DNA of 38,493 bases from CAXTTV01 sp964247295. Its GTDB lineage: Bacteria; Chloroflexota; Ktedonobacteria; Ktedonobacterales; Ktedonobacteraceae. This document shows positions 1-8,110 of the stretch, piece by piece. The position numbers and the translations under genes were made by a program. How positions within the stretch are numbered: position 1 is the first letter of the stretch; each line of letters opens with the position of its first letter. The stretch covers positions 1-38,493 of the forward strand of contig CAXTTV010000023.1 in the NCBI GenBank assembly GCA_964247295.1, in the 5' to 3' direction. The notes under the pieces are model-generated. The model was given only the letters and a program-made list of their open reading frames with translations, was not told the DNA's origin and searched no databases.

Positions 1-27
1 TCGGGCCGCCGCAGCGGTCATGTCCCC

Positions 28-84
28 GTGGCCCTGACGGGCCGAAGCGGCACGTTGTCGCGTTGCTCGATGGGCCGTCCTACG
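28..84. repeat. GC-rich dispersed repeat, copy 1 (interrupted)
   Basis: Positions 28-43 (GTGGCCCTGACGGGCC) and 72-84 (GGGCCGTCCTACG) match, in reverse complement, 12045-12060 and 12037-12049. In the 12-kb copy the two pieces are fused and share one GGCCC. Here they are separated by 28 nt (44-71), with GGCCC repeated on both sides. The block is much more GC-rich than the AT-rich sequence that follows from about 100. Nothing coding was recognised in 1-160. Seen in sequence; the nature of the element is unknown. Confidence 0.6.
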
Positions 85-170
85 ACGGGCACGCAATAAT
101 GCTTTACAATTGTAAAAAAAATTTAAAAGTGATTATACTGTATTTAGTGAAATAAGGGAGGTTGGAAGGG

Positions 171-1056
171 ATGCAGCAACCGTATGATACCACATTTAAA
201 GCTTTTTTAGAGGGACGAGAACCCATTCTCATCCCTTATCTCTTACCCAATACACGTTATCTCGCAGAACTCAATATCGAGCAACTTCGGGCACCGTTGC
301 GAGCGGATCGGGTCTATAGGATCGAGTACGAAGGAAATCCCGCGATCTTGCATATCGAAATTGAAGCTGTTGGTGGGCCAGAGATGGCTAGGAGAATGCT
401 CGAATATCATGGTATTCTCCACAAAAAATACGAGCTTCCCGTGGTCTCTATGATCCTTTACCCTTTTAAAACCTCTATGGTACAATCTCCGTATAAAGAG
501 TTTCTTGGGTCTAAAGAATTACTGACCTTCCGGTTTGAAGTAGTCGCTTTATGGGAGGTGGATGCCCGGCAGTTTGTGGAGCAGAAGGTCATCAGTATGT
601 ATAGCCTTTTGCCTGCAATGAAGGGGGTCACAGCCGATCTCCTATTACAAGCAATCAAAGAATTGCGTGAAGCGTTTGAAGAGGCCGAGTTATCGCAGCA
701 ACTGCTCTGGACTGGAGCGAGCCCAGCGGCTCTCGCTGGAGGAACAGCAGCGTGTTGAGGAGGATCTAAAGATGTTTGACCGTCTACTTGAGGAAAGCTC
801 ATATGTTCAGCAGATGCAAGCCAAAGGAGAGCTAAAAGGAGAGCTAAAAGGAGAGCTAAAAGGAGAACTGAAAGGAAGAAGATTAGATATTCTGAGCATA
901 ATCAGAAAACATCATCCACAGCTTGTTGATCTGGCTCAACAAAAAGTCGCGAAGATAGAGCAAGAAGAGCAGCTTGAAAGTCTGCTTTTGCAAGTGGTTG
1001 ATCATCTAGGTGATGAGCAGGTTCTTCAAGAGCTTTTGACTGACGTACACTCATAG
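171..1056 (+). pseudogene. Rpn/transposase-like PD-(D/E)XK nuclease family gene, frameshifted
   Basis: The N-terminal part resembles the Rpn (recombination-promoting nuclease, YhgA-like) family: an opening of the form 'YDTTFKAFLEG', followed by a core with 'ILHIEIEA' typical of the PD-(D/E)XK fold. The best start is ATG 171, with GGGAGG at 156-161; a TTG at 162 is less likely. The first frame runs to a stop at 756-758. The natural continuation (LERAQRLSLEEQQRVEEDLK) is in the next frame and ends at 1056. One extra base around 711-716 explains the break: the frames join as LLW then LERAQ. The second part carries a GELK x4 linker and a helical C-terminal tail, as is common in this family. The gene is either a recent frameshift mutant, a programmed slip, or a sequencing error. 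The family is related to mobile-element nucleases, but activity here is unproven. Confidence 0.7.
826..873 (+). repeat. 12-bp tandem repeat, four copies, coding GELK
   Basis: Three exact units of GGAGAGCTAAAA (826-837, 838-849, 850-861) are followed by a diverged one (862-873, GGAGAACTGAAA). They lie in frame in the second half of the Rpn-like gene and encode (GELK)4. Because the unit is 12 bp, copy-number change would lengthen or shorten the linker without a frameshift. Confidence 0.95.
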
Positions 1057-1082
1057 GGAGGGAAGCCATTTGTGGCTCTGCT

Positions 1083-1143
1083 GGGAAAAGAAGAAGATGT
1101 TTCTTTGTAGAGACTGTTGGTCCTCTTCCTTCTTCCTTTTCCC
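1083..1143. terminator. Bidirectional terminator-like inverted repeat
   Basis: GGGAAAAGAAGAAG (1083-1096) pairs with CTTCTTCCTTTTCCC (1129-1143) with one bulged base. It lies between the convergent Rpn-like gene and the Eis-like gene, and is A-rich on one arm and T-rich on the other, so it could serve both directions. Confidence 0.6.
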
Positions 1144-1150
1144 ATCCGCT

Positions 1151-2431
1151 TTAGAACCAATCGGAATAGGGTATCCAGCTCCGTACCGGAGGAAAAAGGA
1201 TCATCAGGGCTTGCCGTGTCTGCGCTGAGAGCATGGTATGCGTCTGCAAGGCCCAGTCCAGCATGCGATATCCAAAAAGCACTTGGATAAACTGCTCTAC
1301 GGTCCAGCGCACATCCGGTTCCGAGGAGAGTGTAGTGCTCATCTTCAGAGTGCGATCCTGAAGATGGAAGGTGAATGACGTGTTATCAACCTGGAGATGG
1401 ATCTCGCCCTGCCAGGAGGCTAGAGATCGTTGCCAGCGCGCCTGCCACTCGGGGAACATTGCTTGTAGAAGCGCTGTTAGATCCACAATGCGGCCCATCC
1501 AGCCAGCAAAGCGATGATGCGTAGTCTGGTTGAGCACTACCCACTCTTCAACCGACGAGCGCCACTGCGAGGTGTCGGTTGCCTCCAAGTGATCGACAAG
1601 CCATTGCAAGAGCAAGGACTCTGGTGGCAAGCGGTACCGCAGATATTTGGGTGGCTCAGATCCATCGAGCAGGTGAGCATGATGTTGAATCAGGGCCAGG
1701 GCCGCGTTCCAGTTATCGGCTACCAGTTCGGAGGATTGCCACCGATCCTCTCCCCGCAACAGCGCCATATAGCCTTCAAATTCGCCCGATGGCGAGATCG
1801 CCAGCCAGAGTGGATTATCCCACGCCAGATAGCGATAGTGTAAATAATGTTGCTGCATCTCTAGAGATCTTGCGAAGCTACCGGTTCTGGAACTGTTGTC
1901 GTGCTCGTAGAGAGTTAGCACAGCCCTGGCATCTTCAAGTGTCGCGTGCCGGATAGTGTATGGAGTCGTTGGTAGAGCCTGGATCGCCGTCCGTTCCACC
2001 TCCTGATATGACATATCGAATACATCGGTATAGCCATAGCGATAATAGAATTTAGGGATACCATCCAGCATCAGGAAAGCATAATGATGAGTTTGAGCAT
2101 AGTCGATAGCATCCTGCATCATTTTTGAAGCAATCCCCTGCTTACGTGCGTTAGGATCGGTAACGACGGTGCCAATGCACCCGGTTGGGAGAAGAGCCTC
2201 TCCTATGCGTAGCTCGCGTTCATAGATGGTGTAGCCGCCGGCGTACTGATCCTCAAGGAAGGCCCCTCGTAACATCTCAGGTCGAAAGCCGGGCAAGTGT
2301 TCCATGAATTGATGACGAAGCTTTACTCCCTTTGTGGAAGGACTGGCTGAGAACGTCTGATCAGCCAGCCGAAATTGGGAATCGTATTCTGTTGGCAGTA
2401 GGGGACGTACAGTCACTGTAGATAAAGCCAT
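1151..2431 (-). CDS. Eis-like GNAT N-acetyltransferase with SCP2-like C-terminal domain
   Basis: At 426 aa this has the length and architecture of the Eis family (enhanced intracellular survival; acetyl-CoA-dependent N-acetyltransferases that can modify aminoglycosides and other amines). The acetyl-CoA loop is visible at about residues 89-101, with R96-x-x-G99 in VVTDPNARKQGIA. Tyrosines at 129/130 (FYYRYGY) match the position of the catalytic Tyr. The protein ends in Phe, as Eis proteins do, where the C-terminal carboxylate acts in catalysis. A second GNAT-like region (about 155-290) and an SCP2-like domain (about 300-410) follow. The start has purine-rich AGGGAGAAAGGGAG upstream. It lies 43 bp downstream of the MFS gene on the same strand, so the two are probably co-transcribed. 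The in vivo substrate is unknown. Confidence 0.85.
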   Translation of the reverse strand: MALSTVTVRPLLPTEYDSQFRLADQTFSASPSTKGVKLRHQFMEHLPGFRPEMLRGAFLEDQYAGGYTIYERELRIGEALLPTGCIGTVVTDPNARKQGIASKMMQDAIDYAQTHHYAFLMLDGIPKFYYRYGYTDVFDMSYQEVERTAIQALPTTPYTIRHATLEDARAVLTLYEHDNSSRTGSFARSLEMQQHYLHYRYLAWDNPLWLAISPSGEFEGYMALLRGEDRWQSSELVADNWNAALALIQHHAHLLDGSEPPKYLRYRLPPESLLLQWLVDHLEATDTSQWRSSVEEWVVLNQTTHHRFAGWMGRIVDLTALLQAMFPEWQARWQRSLASWQGEIHLQVDNTSFTFHLQDRTLKMSTTLSSEPDVRWTVEQFIQVLFGYRMLDWALQTHTMLSAQTRQALMILFPPVRSWIPYSDWF

Positions 2432-2474
2432 TTTTCTCCCTTTCTCCCTTTCTCAAACACGTTTTTCTATTGTA

Positions 2475-3716
2475 TCACAGGACCTTAGGGGTCTCTGTCT
2501 CAGTGCTGATCCTGTGCATACGTGGAAACAGAGCAGCCAGTGATGGAAGGAACAACACCACCGTCAAGCTAAAATAGATAAAGCCCAGGGTCAGGAAAGG
2601 TGCGCCGGGAGAGATTAAATAGAGAAAGCCAACGCTTGTCGCGCCCAGCAGATTCCCCAAGGTACCAATTGTATTGTTTGTGCCCTGAACCTGTCCTTTT
2701 CTATTCATTGGCATCACATCCGCCAGGAAGCCATCGGTTGCAGCTCGGGCGATGCAGAGAGCAATCCCCTCAACAATAGAAAGCCAGATAATCAGGATCG
2801 GGGACAAAGGTAGAGCATAACTGCCGATAATCAAGCTATAAAGCAACAGGCCAAGAATTAATAGTTGGTAGCGCCCATAGCGATCCGAAAGCCGACCCAA
2901 CACAGGGGCCAGGAAAATAATTGGTAGCGCGAAGGTCGTGTAGGAGAGGCCAATCAGGGGGAGTGAGGCCCCACGGTCCTGCATATAGAGCGTCCAGATT
3001 GTCGCGCCAACCCCGTTAGTAATAAAAAGCGCGAATTGCAATACATAAGCCAGGATCAAAGGCCGCGTAAAAAGCTCGCGTCTGGATGCTCCTGGCCGTT
3101 CCTGGGCAGAATTGGACGTTTTTTGCTCGCTGCGCGTTGCTGGCAGAATCGCCAGCGTCAGGACCGCTCCCAGTATCAGTGGAATCGAGGCGACCAGAAA
3201 AGCCTGATTATAGCTGGTCTGACTGGCGAGCAGGGCTCCCGCAACCGGTCCCAGCAGTAGACCAACCGTCTGGGCCGCGCTAATCAGCCCCAGGGCCTCA
3301 CCCTGACGCTCAGAGGGCGCAATCGCATTCATAAAAGCTCTGGCCGGAGGCAGAACCGCCGCCGCCGCAACTCCCTCGATCGCACGTAGACCAATGAGCG
3401 TCAGGGGATCACGAACCGGAATATACGCCAGCATCATCAGGCCATGAAGTAGTACCCCGAGGAAAAGGATACGGCGATAGGTCCAGCGATCCGTCAGCCA
3501 GCCAATAAAAGGCGAAGTGATAACACCGGCCAGTAGAAACGAGGTAGTCATCAGCGAAATCTCCGCGCTGGACGCTCCCAGCTCCCGGCCATACAGGGAA
3601 CGTAGAGGTACTACAAATCCGAGACCGAGATATGAGATCCCAACCACCAGGATCAGTAGCATGACAGGAAGGGTATACAGGGCTGAAGATCGCGTTTTTT
3701 GGGGATTGCGTAGCAC
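2475..3716 (-). CDS. MFS transporter, drug-efflux type
   Basis: The 413-aa protein is very hydrophobic, with about 12 predicted membrane segments. It has the MFS motif A between TM2 and TM3 (GWLTDRWTYRR, G-x3-D-R-x3-R-R) at about residues 72-82, and the helix-5 region LGPVAGALLA typical of DHA1 (TetA/MdtG-like) antiporters. The start is GTG at 3716 with AAGGAG six bases upstream. It is the first gene of a probable two-gene unit with the downstream Eis-like acetyltransferase. An efflux pump plus an amine-acetylating enzyme suggests antibiotic or xenobiotic defence, but this is inference. The C-terminal half has a second motif-A-like loop (GRLSDRYGR). The substrate cannot be told from sequence. 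Confidence 0.85.
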   Translation of the reverse strand: MLRNPQKTRSSALYTLPVMLLILVVGISYLGLGFVVPLRSLYGRELGASSAEISLMTTSFLLAGVITSPFIGWLTDRWTYRRILFLGVLLHGLMMLAYIPVRDPLTLIGLRAIEGVAAAAVLPPARAFMNAIAPSERQGEALGLISAAQTVGLLLGPVAGALLASQTSYNQAFLVASIPLILGAVLTLAILPATRSEQKTSNSAQERPGASRRELFTRPLILAYVLQFALFITNGVGATIWTLYMQDRGASLPLIGLSYTTFALPIIFLAPVLGRLSDRYGRYQLLILGLLLYSLIIGSYALPLSPILIIWLSIVEGIALCIARAATDGFLADVMPMNRKGQVQGTNNTIGTLGNLLGATSVGFLYLISPGAPFLTLGFIYFSLTVVLFLPSLAALFPRMHRISTETETPKVL

Positions 3717-3872
3717 AAAAAGCTCCTTCTCTTACTGAATTGGGCCATGTATGGAAGAGCAAGAGGCGCATTGCAGTATCCTGTACGGATCGAGAAAGAA
3801 TAGCTGGTCTTTATCCCTCTCTGAAATATTTTAACATATTATTGGAGTGATTCGTTAAGAAAGAATTCTCGA

Positions 3873-4511
3873 ATGCCAGTGAATAAAGACATGGAAGCTT
3901 TTACTTACGCCATTGGAGATCTTCATAGAGAAGTAACTTTACTCAAAAAATTGCTAGATATTCTTCCCTTTAGACCTGAGGATACCCTGGTCTTTCTAGG
4001 GGACTATATGGATCGCGGCGAGGACTCCATCGCGACTATTCGCGAATTAAAAGCTCTGAAAAAGAGGCATACAAACACGATTTTTATACGTGGAAACCAT
4101 GATCAGGTCTGGCTGGATCACTGGAATGGTTATGAATTTGACCGAATGCCGGATATGCCGGGCGCGGATGTCGTCTGGGAAAGTTGTAATGGTCGGGTTC
4201 CATTTGAGGTTGGTGATTGGTTAGAGGAAACACAGATTGAGTATCAGGATCAACACGCTTACTACGTCCACGCTGGCTATCAGCCAGGGAAATCGGCGGC
4301 GCGTACCTCAGATATGTATAAGCTCTGGGGCATCCCCGACTTCTTGCAGAGCAGATGTGATTGGGGCAAGCCGGTTGTTTTTGGGCATTGGACTCTGGAA
4401 AAGCCTTTGATCGAGATGCGCAAGATTGGAGTGGATACCGGAGCCTGGACAACAGGTGTGCTCACAGCCATACGCATGCCCGATCGAGAGATCTTTCAGG
4501 CCCACAAATAG
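3873..4511 (+). CDS. Metallophosphoesterase (PP2A/ApaH-like protein phosphatase)
   Basis: The 212-aa protein carries the full calcineurin-type metallophosphatase signature: GDLH at residues 15-18, GDYMDRG at 43-49, GNHD at 74-77, then HAG (YYVHAG) and GHW (VFGHWTL) for the later metal ligands. It fits the small bacterial serine/threonine phosphatase or diadenosine-tetraphosphatase-like group (PrpA/ApaH-related). The usual GDIHG is GDLHR here, a tolerated variation. ATG 3873 has only a weak AAGAAAG upstream; ATG 3891 would remove six residues without touching the domain. It is divergent from the MFS gene and convergent with the STAND regulator. Whether it targets proteins or nucleotides is open; the window also encodes a Ser/Thr kinase, but they are far apart. 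Confidence 0.85.
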   Translation: MPVNKDMEAFTYAIGDLHREVTLLKKLLDILPFRPEDTLVFLGDYMDRGEDSIATIRELKALKKRHTNTIFIRGNHDQVWLDHWNGYEFDRMPDMPGADVVWESCNGRVPFEVGDWLEETQIEYQDQHAYYVHAGYQPGKSAARTSDMYKLWGIPDFLQSRCDWGKPVVFGHWTLEKPLIEMRKIGVDTGAWTTGVLTAIRMPDREIFQAHK

Positions 4512-4534
4512 TATTGAATTGGTCTGAGTGTTTT

Positions 4535-7201
4535 CTAAGCCTCTTGCGAGACTGAAAGGCTTGCCAACCAGTGTGTGATTTCAGTTCCCAGTATAGGATT
4601 TTTTTCGAGTACCCGTAGGCTCATTGTCCCTAGAAGCTGCGCCTCCGCAATGTTCCCTTTGCCTGCTGTCACGCGGGCGAGTTTATATTGAAGCACTGCT
4701 TCAAAATTTTGATTCCCCTTTGCTAAGGTAGTGAGCAACCGGGCAAAAATATTTGATGCTTCATCAAAGCGTTCACTGAGTAGATACATCTCTCCTATTT
4801 CATAAAAGATGATATCAATCAGCCCAAAAGTATCGATTTCGCGAGCCTGGACTAATGCTTTCTGAAAATATTGCTCGGCCTGTGTATATTTACCTTGTCG
4901 GGTAAGAACCATTCCCAGCGTTTTCAAGAGTAGGCAGCTAATCTGATGTAGTTCAAGTTGGCCTGCGAGTGCCAGACCTTCTTGACAGTAAGCTTCTGCC
5001 TGCTGATAACGATGCCGCTCAAGTACTGCCTTTGCCAGATTTATGAGTAACAGACATTTTTGTTGTGCATTCTCCTGTGCCCAGTCCAGACCATACTGAA
5101 AATAACGTTCCGCCTTGATAAAATCCCCTTGTTGCCCGGATAATAATCCTAAATTGCCGAATAGAAACGCCATCAACTGACGATTTCCGTTTTGCTGAGC
5201 GCAAGTAATTGCCTGAAGATAATATGCTTCTGCCTGCTGCGTATCCTGTTGATCGGCGGCTACCATCCCAAGATTGATGAGCAATCGAATAACATCATCC
5301 TGTTTATCAAGCTGTTGTGCCAGAGCCAGCCCTTTTTGCAAATACTCCTCTGCCTGGAAAGTGTTCTTTTGTTCCATTGCATTAATTCCCAATTGCCTGA
5401 GAATTTCAATTGTGTGCTGGATACGGTTTGACTGTCTGGCTAGATCTAAGCTTTCAAGCAGAACGTTTTCGGCCTGAAAAAAAATCCTTTTTTGGCGCAG
5501 AAGTGAGCCCAGGACTACAAGCAGGGCGCTTATCCGCTCAGGATCGTTTATCTTTCGGGCTAGATCTAGCCCTTCCTGCACATACGTTTCCGCTTGAGCA
5601 TGCCTGCCCTGCAATAAGGCACCCTCCCCTTGTTGTTGGCGGATTGTTGCCAGGGCTAGAGTGTTTTGCAGCTTTTCTGCCATCAGAAAAGCTCTCTTGA
5701 GATGGAGATCCGCCAATGTATAGAGTCCCTTTTGCTGAAGATGAGGAACAAAGGCTATAACTCCTTTGATGAGTTGCGGCTGTATATCCAGCTCGTATGC
5801 AGTTTCCAGGGTGACGAGAATATTCTGGTGTTCAAGCTCTAAGGCGGCCTCATTTTGAGCATGTTTTTCCACATACTCGCTATAGTAGGAGATCAACCGG
5901 ATTTTAGGTGCAAGCTCTTGCTGCATATGTGTACGAGCGTAGTCGATAATCGTTTGATGCAGCAGGTACCGATCTGGCCTCTGGCTTTCCAGTAGCCCTG
6001 TGTCGGTCAATTGATCGAGAACCTCATGTGTAACGTCGCTGACTACAAGTGCCGCCTCTTCTGAGAAGCTGTGAGGTCGAGCCGGGAAAATTGAAATCGC
6101 AAAGAGCGCCCGCTGTAGCTTTTCAGCCAACGGCTGGATGCTCACAGCGATAACAGCTTGTAATGATAAAGGAGTCTCGCTTGCGAGAACCGATGGTTGT
6201 TCCAGAGGAGCGTATGGAAATGCCAGATGCAAGCGTTCCTGAGCATCCATAAGTCGATTTGCAGCGGCGCGCCAGCGTCTGATCTGTCCTCCATATCCCT
6301 GGATTTGCAAATGTTTCCCCATGAGGGTAAGAGCTAAGGGGAGTCCTCCGACGGCCTGGACCAGGGCTTTAGCAACTTCAGGCTCTCGTATATCTATCTC
6401 CGGAACATAGCGGGCGAGCAGTCCAAGTCCCTCGCTTGTTGACAATTCTGGAACTGCAATTGTGTTGGCTTCAGCAAAGAGCAGAGCAATCTGGGGAAAA
6501 CGTGTGGTGAGGAGAGTCGCGCATTGTGGACCGCCAACCTTGAGCGCGAGCGCGGACTCGCTTTGCCAGGCATCGTCAATAACCAGTAAGATTCTCCGGT
6601 CCCCAATTGCTATGCGTAACGCCCTGGCCCAATCGACATCGCTCCGCATATTTGGTATCTCTTCCGAGGAGATGCCGACCAGTTTGCCCCAGTGACTAAA
6701 ATGGGTAGCAATAGCAGGGTGTGGTCCCAGGCTGGCCCAGAGAACTCCATCAGGAAAACAGGTGTGTATTTGCTCATCATGAGCAAGGTGGGTTGCTAGA
6801 GCGGTTTTACCGATCCCAGGCAATCCATGAAGCGCAAGCGTTTTGTTGTTGCGGACATCGCAGAGTCGCTCTTTCAGCGCATAAAGCAAGGGGATACGTC
6901 CCGCAAGGGGCAGGGCTGTAGCTGGAGGAATGGTAGGATCAAAGATAGGCTCTGGCCTATGGGGAACTAGCGTAAAAAGGTTTTCACGTTGCGAGTTTGC
7001 TTCATCGATTACTAATCCCAAAGTCTGAGCATTCTTTTCAAAAAGCGTGCAGAGCTTCTCACGAAAATGAGGATAAGGAGAGGATATACCGCGCTCCCAT
7101 CGTCTTACAGTCGTCGTATCTGCTCCAACAAGCTCAGCGAGCCTTGCTTGAGACCAGCCGCGTAGTTCCCGCTCGCGTCGCAGAAAATGGTTGGGCTTCA
7201 T
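4535..7201 (-). CDS. STAND-family regulator: HTH-NB-ARC-TPR
   Basis: The 888-aa protein has three parts. Residues 5-58 are an XRE-type helix-turn-helix (WSQARLAELVGADTTTVRRWERG). Residues 120-440 form an NB-ARC NTPase with Walker A GLPGIGKT (126-133), Walker B ILLVIDD (204-210) and GGLPLAL (285-291). Residues from about 480 to the end are a long tetratricopeptide array whose units repeat 'QAExYxxxxLxLA'. STAND proteins are signal-gated ATPase switches; with an HTH they act as transcription regulators. The start at 7201 (MKPNHFL) is preferred to a start 14 codons upstream because GAGGAG sits ten bases before it. It is divergent from the ABC transporter genes, with 165 bp between the two starts, which makes them likely regulatory targets (inference). 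The ligand is unknown. Confidence 0.88.
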   Translation of the reverse strand: MKPNHFLRRERELRGWSQARLAELVGADTTTVRRWERGISSPYPHFREKLCTLFEKNAQTLGLVIDEANSQRENLFTLVPHRPEPIFDPTIPPATALPLAGRIPLLYALKERLCDVRNNKTLALHGLPGIGKTALATHLAHDEQIHTCFPDGVLWASLGPHPAIATHFSHWGKLVGISSEEIPNMRSDVDWARALRIAIGDRRILLVIDDAWQSESALALKVGGPQCATLLTTRFPQIALLFAEANTIAVPELSTSEGLGLLARYVPEIDIREPEVAKALVQAVGGLPLALTLMGKHLQIQGYGGQIRRWRAAANRLMDAQERLHLAFPYAPLEQPSVLASETPLSLQAVIAVSIQPLAEKLQRALFAISIFPARPHSFSEEAALVVSDVTHEVLDQLTDTGLLESQRPDRYLLHQTIIDYARTHMQQELAPKIRLISYYSEYVEKHAQNEAALELEHQNILVTLETAYELDIQPQLIKGVIAFVPHLQQKGLYTLADLHLKRAFLMAEKLQNTLALATIRQQQGEGALLQGRHAQAETYVQEGLDLARKINDPERISALLVVLGSLLRQKRIFFQAENVLLESLDLARQSNRIQHTIEILRQLGINAMEQKNTFQAEEYLQKGLALAQQLDKQDDVIRLLINLGMVAADQQDTQQAEAYYLQAITCAQQNGNRQLMAFLFGNLGLLSGQQGDFIKAERYFQYGLDWAQENAQQKCLLLINLAKAVLERHRYQQAEAYCQEGLALAGQLELHQISCLLLKTLGMVLTRQGKYTQAEQYFQKALVQAREIDTFGLIDIIFYEIGEMYLLSERFDEASNIFARLLTTLAKGNQNFEAVLQYKLARVTAGKGNIAEAQLLGTMSLRVLEKNPILGTEITHWLASLSVSQEA

Positions 7202-7304
7202 AGCTCTGTTACTCCTCAAAAAATGGATACATAGAACTTGCACGATAGTTGACCGCCAGTTGCAATGGTGCAGATCTGTATATCAAGGCATACTACTTCT
7301 GGTT

Positions 7305-7328
7305 AAGGTTCTAGAGAACGTGAACCTT
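7305..7328. promoter_or_regulatory. Operator-like dyad between STAND gene and ABC genes
   Basis: AAGGTTC (7305-7311) and GAACCTT (7322-7328) form a perfect 7-bp inverted repeat with a 10-bp spacer. A second overlapping dyad, GTTCTAGAGAAC, lies at 7308-7319. It sits about 40 bp upstream of the ABC ATPase start. Symmetry and position suggest a binding site, perhaps for the divergent HTH-STAND protein, but no binding data exist. Confidence 0.45.
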
Positions 7329-7366
7329 ATCTTATTAAACGAAGCAAAACTATAAAGAGGTCATGT

Positions 7367-8110
7367 ATGTTAAACCAGCAGTCATCTTCTGTCTTCGATC
7401 CTGCAAAAAGACAGGTTGTCATGGACGTGCGCACAATTACCAAAAGCCTCCCTCTGGGGCGAGAGAGTATAGAGATTCTTAAAGGCATAGATTTCAAAAT
7501 TCATAGCGGTGAGTTTGTTTCTATTGTAGGGCCGTCAGGTTCAGGAAAAAGTACCCTTCTTGGGATTATTGCTGGTCTGGACAACCCGACAAATGGACAG
7601 GTTTTTATTGATGGTGTAGATATTACAAAAATGGCCGAAGGCCAGCTTGCCCAGGTTCGTAACAGCAAAATTGGCATGGTCTTTCAAGCTTTTAATCTTA
7701 TCCCAACATTAACTGCTCAGGAGAATGTAGAGGTACCGTTACATGTGGGTAAGCATAAAGGATCTCCAGCGGCACAAGCCAGAGACATGCTTTCACTGGT
7801 CGGACTTTCCCATCGCTTTGATCACAAACCGGGCCAGCTTTCCGGTGGAGAGCAGCAGCGCGTAGCTATTGCACGAGCTCTGGTGACCGATCCAGCCTTT
7901 GTAATCGCGGATGAGCCAACCGGAAACCTGGATGCGAAAAATGGAGCACACGTCTTGAAGCTGATTGCGGATCTGCGTTCCCAGACGGGAAAGACTTTTA
8001 TTATCGCCACCCATGATCCAGAAGTCGCAAAGCACGCTGACCGAGCTATCCGTATTGTGGATGGGCAGATTGCTGCCCTGGATACTACGGGAGGTAAAAT
8101 CACGCAATGA
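7367..8110 (+). CDS. ABC transporter ATP-binding protein (MacB/LolD type)
   Basis: The 247-aa ATPase has all motifs in order: Walker A GPSGSGKST (55-63), Q-loop Q107, signature LSGGEQ (158-163), Walker B FVIADEP with catalytic E183, D-loop, and switch His216 (IATHD). The sequence between (DEPTGNLD) is typical of the MacB/LolD/FtsE group, which powers mechanotransmission rather than classical transport. SD AGAGG precedes ATG 7367; an ATG four bases earlier is out of frame. The stop overlaps the permease start by four bases (ATGA), indicating translational coupling. The substrate may be a peptide, lipoprotein or antibiotic and cannot be assigned. Confidence 0.92.
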   Translation: MLNQQSSSVFDPAKRQVVMDVRTITKSLPLGRESIEILKGIDFKIHSGEFVSIVGPSGSGKSTLLGIIAGLDNPTNGQVFIDGVDITKMAEGQLAQVRNSKIGMVFQAFNLIPTLTAQENVEVPLHVGKHKGSPAAQARDMLSLVGLSHRFDHKPGQLSGGEQQRVAIARALVTDPAFVIADEPTGNLDAKNGAHVLKLIADLRSQTGKTFIIATHDPEVAKHADRAIRIVDGQIAALDTTGGKITQ

